Positions 44,799-47,701 of a stretch of 47,701 nt of DNA are shown here, one piece after another; the stretch's first letter is position 1, and the number at the start of each line of letters is the position of its first letter. The position numbers and the translations under genes were made by a program. The notes below the pieces were generated by a model. It ran no database searches, was not told the origin of the DNA, and saw only the letters and a program-made list of their open reading frames with translations. Source of the DNA: Akkermansiaceae bacterium UBA6138 (GTDB lineage: Bacteria > Verrucomicrobiota > Verrucomicrobiia > Verrucomicrobiales > DEV007); NCBI GenBank assembly GCA_002422425.1, contig DIVG01000075.1, forward strand, positions 1 through 47,701. Direction: 5' to 3'.

Positions 44799-45752
44799 AT
44801 GCCAACGATAGGACAAAAGCTGGGCGAAACGCGCCGGGAAAAGGGCCTCACCGTGAACGACGTGGCTCACGCGACACGCATTCACCCTAACATGATTCTC
44901 AGTATCGAAGAGGATGACTTTTCGAAATTCCCCAGCGTTGCCTACGCCAAGAGCTTCATTCGCAAATACAGCGATCACCTCGGTGTGGATCTTTCCGCCG
45001 CAATGGATCATCTCACCCGTGCCACGGGACGACCTCCCCATGAGGATGAGCTCATCGGCGAGGTGAAAAGCACAAGCCGGAAGAACGGCCTCTTCGGTCG
45101 CGCGCGCGCCCCCAAAGTCGTGCGCCGTCGCAGTGAAAAGCCCGGCGGAGCGCCGCTTTTTCTGAACTTCATTCTTTTCGCCCTCATCGCCGCTCTCACG
45201 GTTTTCTACTTCCTCGGCTACAACGCGAGTACAATTGATCAGGCAAGATCGGATATCGCGTCCGGCCTGAACCTACCCTACACCCCGTCAGAGCCGGAGC
45301 CGACGCAAGCGGCCCCTCCGATCATCACAAAAGAGGCGGGAGGGGCCCCTCCCCCGGAACAACCTGCGACACTCCGTTCGCCCGGCGCGCCGCCCTCGTA
45401 TCCTGTCATCAAGCCCGCCGTAAGCCTGCCCCTCGATGAACCACTTCCCGAGTCCGCTCTCGCCCACTCTTCCGGACTACCCGAAAACCCCCTGCGCCCT
45501 CGCGAGACCCCACGCCTCTCTTTTGTCGAAGAAGCTATCAAGCCGCCTCGCATCGAAGACCTGCCCGCCGTCAAACGGCCTGCGGTCGATCCCCAGGCAG
45601 TTCTCCGCCCCGAAGGGACCGAACCCGCCGCCACAAAAGCCACTACCCCGGCACCGCCGACTGCAGCACCGCAGAACACTCCCGAAAGCGCCCCTGGCCC
45701 CGCTCCAGCGAGACGTCTCATCCGAGCGATCCCCGTCGCGACCTCGGAGTAA
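44799..45752 (+). CDS. RodZ-like cell-shape protein (HTH_25, one TM, periplasmic tail)
   Basis: 317 residues. The N-terminal helix-turn-helix of the HTH_25/RodZ type (IGQKLGETRREKGLTVNDVA, near 4-23, then YAKSFIRKYSDHLGVD near 49-64) contacts MreB in known RodZ proteins. A basic juxtamembrane stretch (RRRSEK near 109-114) precedes one membrane helix at 119-141. The rest (about 145-317) is a proline-rich, low-complexity periplasmic region without the RodZ beta domain, longer than usual. The start at ATG 44799 puts the HTH at the right distance. No mreB lies nearby. Confidence 0.82.
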   Translation: MPTIGQKLGETRREKGLTVNDVAHATRIHPNMILSIEEDDFSKFPSVAYAKSFIRKYSDHLGVDLSAAMDHLTRATGRPPHEDELIGEVKSTSRKNGLFGRARAPKVVRRRSEKPGGAPLFLNFILFALIAALTVFYFLGYNASTIDQARSDIASGLNLPYTPSEPEPTQAAPPIITKEAGGAPPPEQPATLRSPGAPPSYPVIKPAVSLPLDEPLPESALAHSSGLPENPLRPRETPRLSFVEEAIKPPRIEDLPAVKRPAVDPQAVLRPEGTEPAATKATTPAPPTAAPQNTPESAPGPAPARRLIRAIPVATSE

Positions 45753-45788
45753 GACTCCTCGTGGTCAGGAGCAACGATGTCCGGAATC

Positions 45789-46724
45789 TCAATCCGCCAG
45801 GGCCGTGATGTAACGCTCGGCGTCGAGGGCAGCCTGGCAGCCGTTACCGGCGGCGGTGATGGCCTGACGGTAGACGTGATCCGAGACATCGCCGGCGGAG
45901 AAGATCCCGGGGATGTTCGAGTGGGTCGAGTGCCCGTCCTGCACGACGTAGCCGTCCCCATCGAGGGCGACTCCGGAACCCGCGAGGAAGCCGGTGTTGG
46001 GATCGTGACCAATCGCGACAAAGACACATTTCACCTCGAGCTCTGACTCTTCCCCGGTGATCCGGTTGAGCACGGTGACGGCGCGCATGTCGCCTTTTTC
46101 GTCAGTGAGATACTCTTTCAGCTCCGAGTTCCAGACGGGCTCGATCTTTGGATTGGCGAGGGCCCGGTCGGCCATGATCTTCGAGGCACGGAGTTCGTCG
46201 CGGCGGTGCACGAGGTAGACCTTGCTCGCGAAGCGTGTCAGGAAGGAGGCCTCTTCACAGGCTGAATCACCACCGCCCACCACGACGACGGGCACGTCAG
46301 GGTAAAAAGCGCCGTCACAGGTCGCGCAGGAGGTAAGTCCGTGACCGACGAGTTCTTTTTCCCGATCGAGGTGAAGCCAGCGCGGGCTTGCCCCCGTCGC
46401 AATGATGACGGTGTGGGTGAGATACTCGGCCCCGCCGGTGGTTTTCACGAGGATGGAACCGTCGTCCTGCTTCGCGACAGTGCTGACGCGATCGTATTCC
46501 ACCCGGGTGCCGAACTTTTCCGCCTGCTGCTGCATGCGCATCATCAGCTCGGGTCCCATGATGCCTTCGGGAAAGCCGGGGAAGTTCTCCACCTCGGTCG
46601 TGGTCGTGAGCTGCCCCCCGGGCTGCTCACCCGAAATGACAAGCGGTTTCAGGTTGGCCCGTCCGGTGTAGACGGCGGCGGTCCAGCCGGCACAACCGGT
46701 CCCGATAATGATGACGTTTTCCAT
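45789..46724 (-). CDS. trxB: Thioredoxin-disulfide reductase TrxB
   Basis: 311 residues from ATG 46724 (the frame is open to 46760 but adds nothing conserved). The FAD motif is GTGCAG at 8-13, where most TrxB have a Pro; the redox pair is CATC at 133-136. The NADPH motif GGGDSACEEA is near 148-157, and the final FSAGDVSD holds the FAD ribityl Asp. It reduces thioredoxin with NADPH in the cytoplasm. It converges on the rodZ-like gene with 36 bp between, and follows the photolyase-like gene by 49 bp on the same strand. Confidence 0.95.
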   Translation of the reverse strand: MENVIIIGTGCAGWTAAVYTGRANLKPLVISGEQPGGQLTTTTEVENFPGFPEGIMGPELMMRMQQQAEKFGTRVEYDRVSTVAKQDDGSILVKTTGGAEYLTHTVIIATGASPRWLHLDREKELVGHGLTSCATCDGAFYPDVPVVVVGGGDSACEEASFLTRFASKVYLVHRRDELRASKIMADRALANPKIEPVWNSELKEYLTDEKGDMRAVTVLNRITGEESELEVKCVFVAIGHDPNTGFLAGSGVALDGDGYVVQDGHSTHSNIPGIFSAGDVSDHVYRQAITAAGNGCQAALDAERYITALAD

Positions 46725-46773
46725 GGTGTCGAATGTGTAGGGGCTTGCGATGCGAATCAATGCGAAATCTGTT

Positions 46774-47701
46774 TCATTTCCCGCCTTCTTCAGGCCCTCC
46801 CGCTTCGCGGAGCGAGGCGGTTTTCTCCCGGAATTTGAAGAATCCAGCCGTCGCCTCGTTCATCGCCGCGACGTCGTCGGGACGCCGGATGAGGACGAGC
46901 CTGATCCCCCGCTCCGCCAGCGCTGCGGAAATCGCGGGGAGCCTGTCGGCGAGAAGCCCGGTGAAGGGACGCAGGGCGACCACGAATTCGAACCCGCCCG
47001 CAGCGGCCCATTCCGTGATCCCCTTTACGATGATGTCGGCCTCGATCAATCCTGACGGGCATTGAAAGAATGCTCCGGCGCGGGAGGCTCCGTCGGCGAG
47101 GGCGCTGCGAAAATAGGCGCACTTTTGCTCGCTGTAGTGAGCCCTCTCCCACAGGTCGCGCGGGGCGATCGCGGCGGCCGCGACCGGTCGCAGAACGGCG
47201 AGGGGCGACTGCTCGGGGAGGAGATCCTCATCATGAAGCCAAAGCCCCCAGGAGCGTCCCGCGAGTGATTCGAGGAGGGAAGTGTCCTCCTCCAGAAAGA
47301 CGGGCTGCGGAATCGGCTCTGATGGCAACTCCACTGCGGCGGGACTTTCCAATCTCGACAATCCCTCGCGGCAGCTCTTGAGGAGATCCACATCGACATA
47401 CCTCTCCAGATTCGAACGTCGCACGAGATAGGTTTTCCCCGGCGTGTGGAGCCCCGCGACCCAGCGCCACGAGAGGGTGTTCGACGCGGGATCGCCGTCG
47501 AGGAGATGACGCAGAAAAAAATCAGCCCCAAGCTGCCAGGGAAGCCGTTCAACATGGATCCAGTAGGAGGCCCACCACATCCGCGCGTGGTTGTGGAGGT
47601 AGCCCGTCCCGACCAGTTCCCTCGCGAAATGATCCATGATCGCCACCCCGCTTTCTCCGGCGGCGACGGCCCGGGCACGTTCGTTCGGGCGTTGCGTTAG
47701 C
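46774..47701 (-). CDS. FAD-binding photolyase/cryptochrome-like protein, 5' part cut by window edge
   Basis: The frame is open to the right edge; the GTG at 47646 is internal, because upstream codons continue the domain (RPNERARAVAAGESGVAI). Photolyase FAD-binding motifs are present: ELVGTGYLHNHARMWWASYW, cut here to GTGYLHNHARMWWAS, and DPASNTLSWRWVAG near the flavin. After RRSNLERY, a domain of about 200 residues begins SWGLWLHDEDLLP and ends in an FKFREKT helix. It resembles the photolyase alpha/beta domain placed C-terminally rather than N-terminally, as in the bacterial 'FAD-binding domain' proteins I recall. Photolyase or photoreceptor activity is possible; not enough is visible to choose. 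Confidence 0.8.
   Translation of the reverse strand, partial: LTQRPNERARAVAAGESGVAIMDHFARELVGTGYLHNHARMWWASYWIHVERLPWQLGADFFLRHLLDGDPASNTLSWRWVAGLHTPGKTYLVRRSNLERYVDVDLLKSCREGLSRLESPAAVELPSEPIPQPVFLEEDTSLLESLAGRSWGLWLHDEDLLPEQSPLAVLRPVAAAAIAPRDLWERAHYSEQKCAYFRSALADGASRAGAFFQCPSGLIEADIIVKGITEWAAAGGFEFVVALRPFTGLLADRLPAISAALAERGIRLVLIRRPDDVAAMNEATAGFFKFREKTASLREAGGPEEGGK

Overview
The window looks like chromosomal DNA from a GC-rich (roughly 60% GC) member of the Verrucomicrobiota or a close PVC relative. This rests on family content, not on a marker gene. A cytochrome-bearing DUF1587/1592/1588/1585 protein sits next to a twin-arginine DUF1552 protein. Secreted LamG-like, SGNH, ThuA, sulfatase and amidohydrolase proteins are also present, and many genes lack a Shine-Dalgarno sequence. 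No rRNA, tRNA, CRISPR array, transposase or integrase was seen. Both window edges cut genes: an SGNH hydrolase on the left and a photolyase-like flavoprotein on the right.

Layout. 0-7.9 kb holds a secreted/catabolic block on the minus strand (DUF1592 protein, DUF1552 protein, LamG-like protein, SGNH hydrolase), with a Gfo/Idh/MocA oxidoreductase divergent from a ThuA protein. 7.9-13 kb holds an adenylate-kinase-like protein, a LolC/E-type permease, a GYF_2-RDD membrane protein overlapping a GH57 branching enzyme, and a DEDD exonuclease. 13-20.6 kb is a minus-strand run of lipid A-type acyltransferase, trkA, trkH, recG and an SLC13 transporter; trkA/trkH overlap and trkH/recG are 4 bp apart. 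20.7-24.1 kb holds an M42 peptidase, a lone ABC ATPase and a sulfatase. 24.2-29.7 kb holds a secreted coiled-coil/OB-fold protein, Hsp20, Lon and RecJ.

29.6-36.4 kb is the accessory part, interleaved with core genes (recN, a PhnP-like MBL hydrolase, an amidohydrolase). A DUF433/DUF5615 toxin-antitoxin pair is bracketed by the true 3' end of recJ and a second, mostly synonymously diverged 69-bp copy of that end. Next comes an 85-bp inverted-repeat structure in the leader of a fasciclin gene, then two unknown small genes, one flanked by short inverted repeats. Further on is a BrnT/BrnA module whose toxin gene has no ATG, GTG or TTG start and whose promoter is overlapped by a palindrome. Short iterated repeats separate it from an ndpA-like gene.

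37.5-47.7 kb returns to core functions: a complete potABCD polyamine importer, a small lipoprotein, ftsK with an acidic insertion, a RodZ-like protein, thioredoxin reductase and the photolyase-like protein. The best candidates for something undescribed are the recJ-tail duplication around the toxin-antitoxin pair, the fasciclin leader structure, the BrnTA control region and a hairpin sequence present in two intergenic copies.
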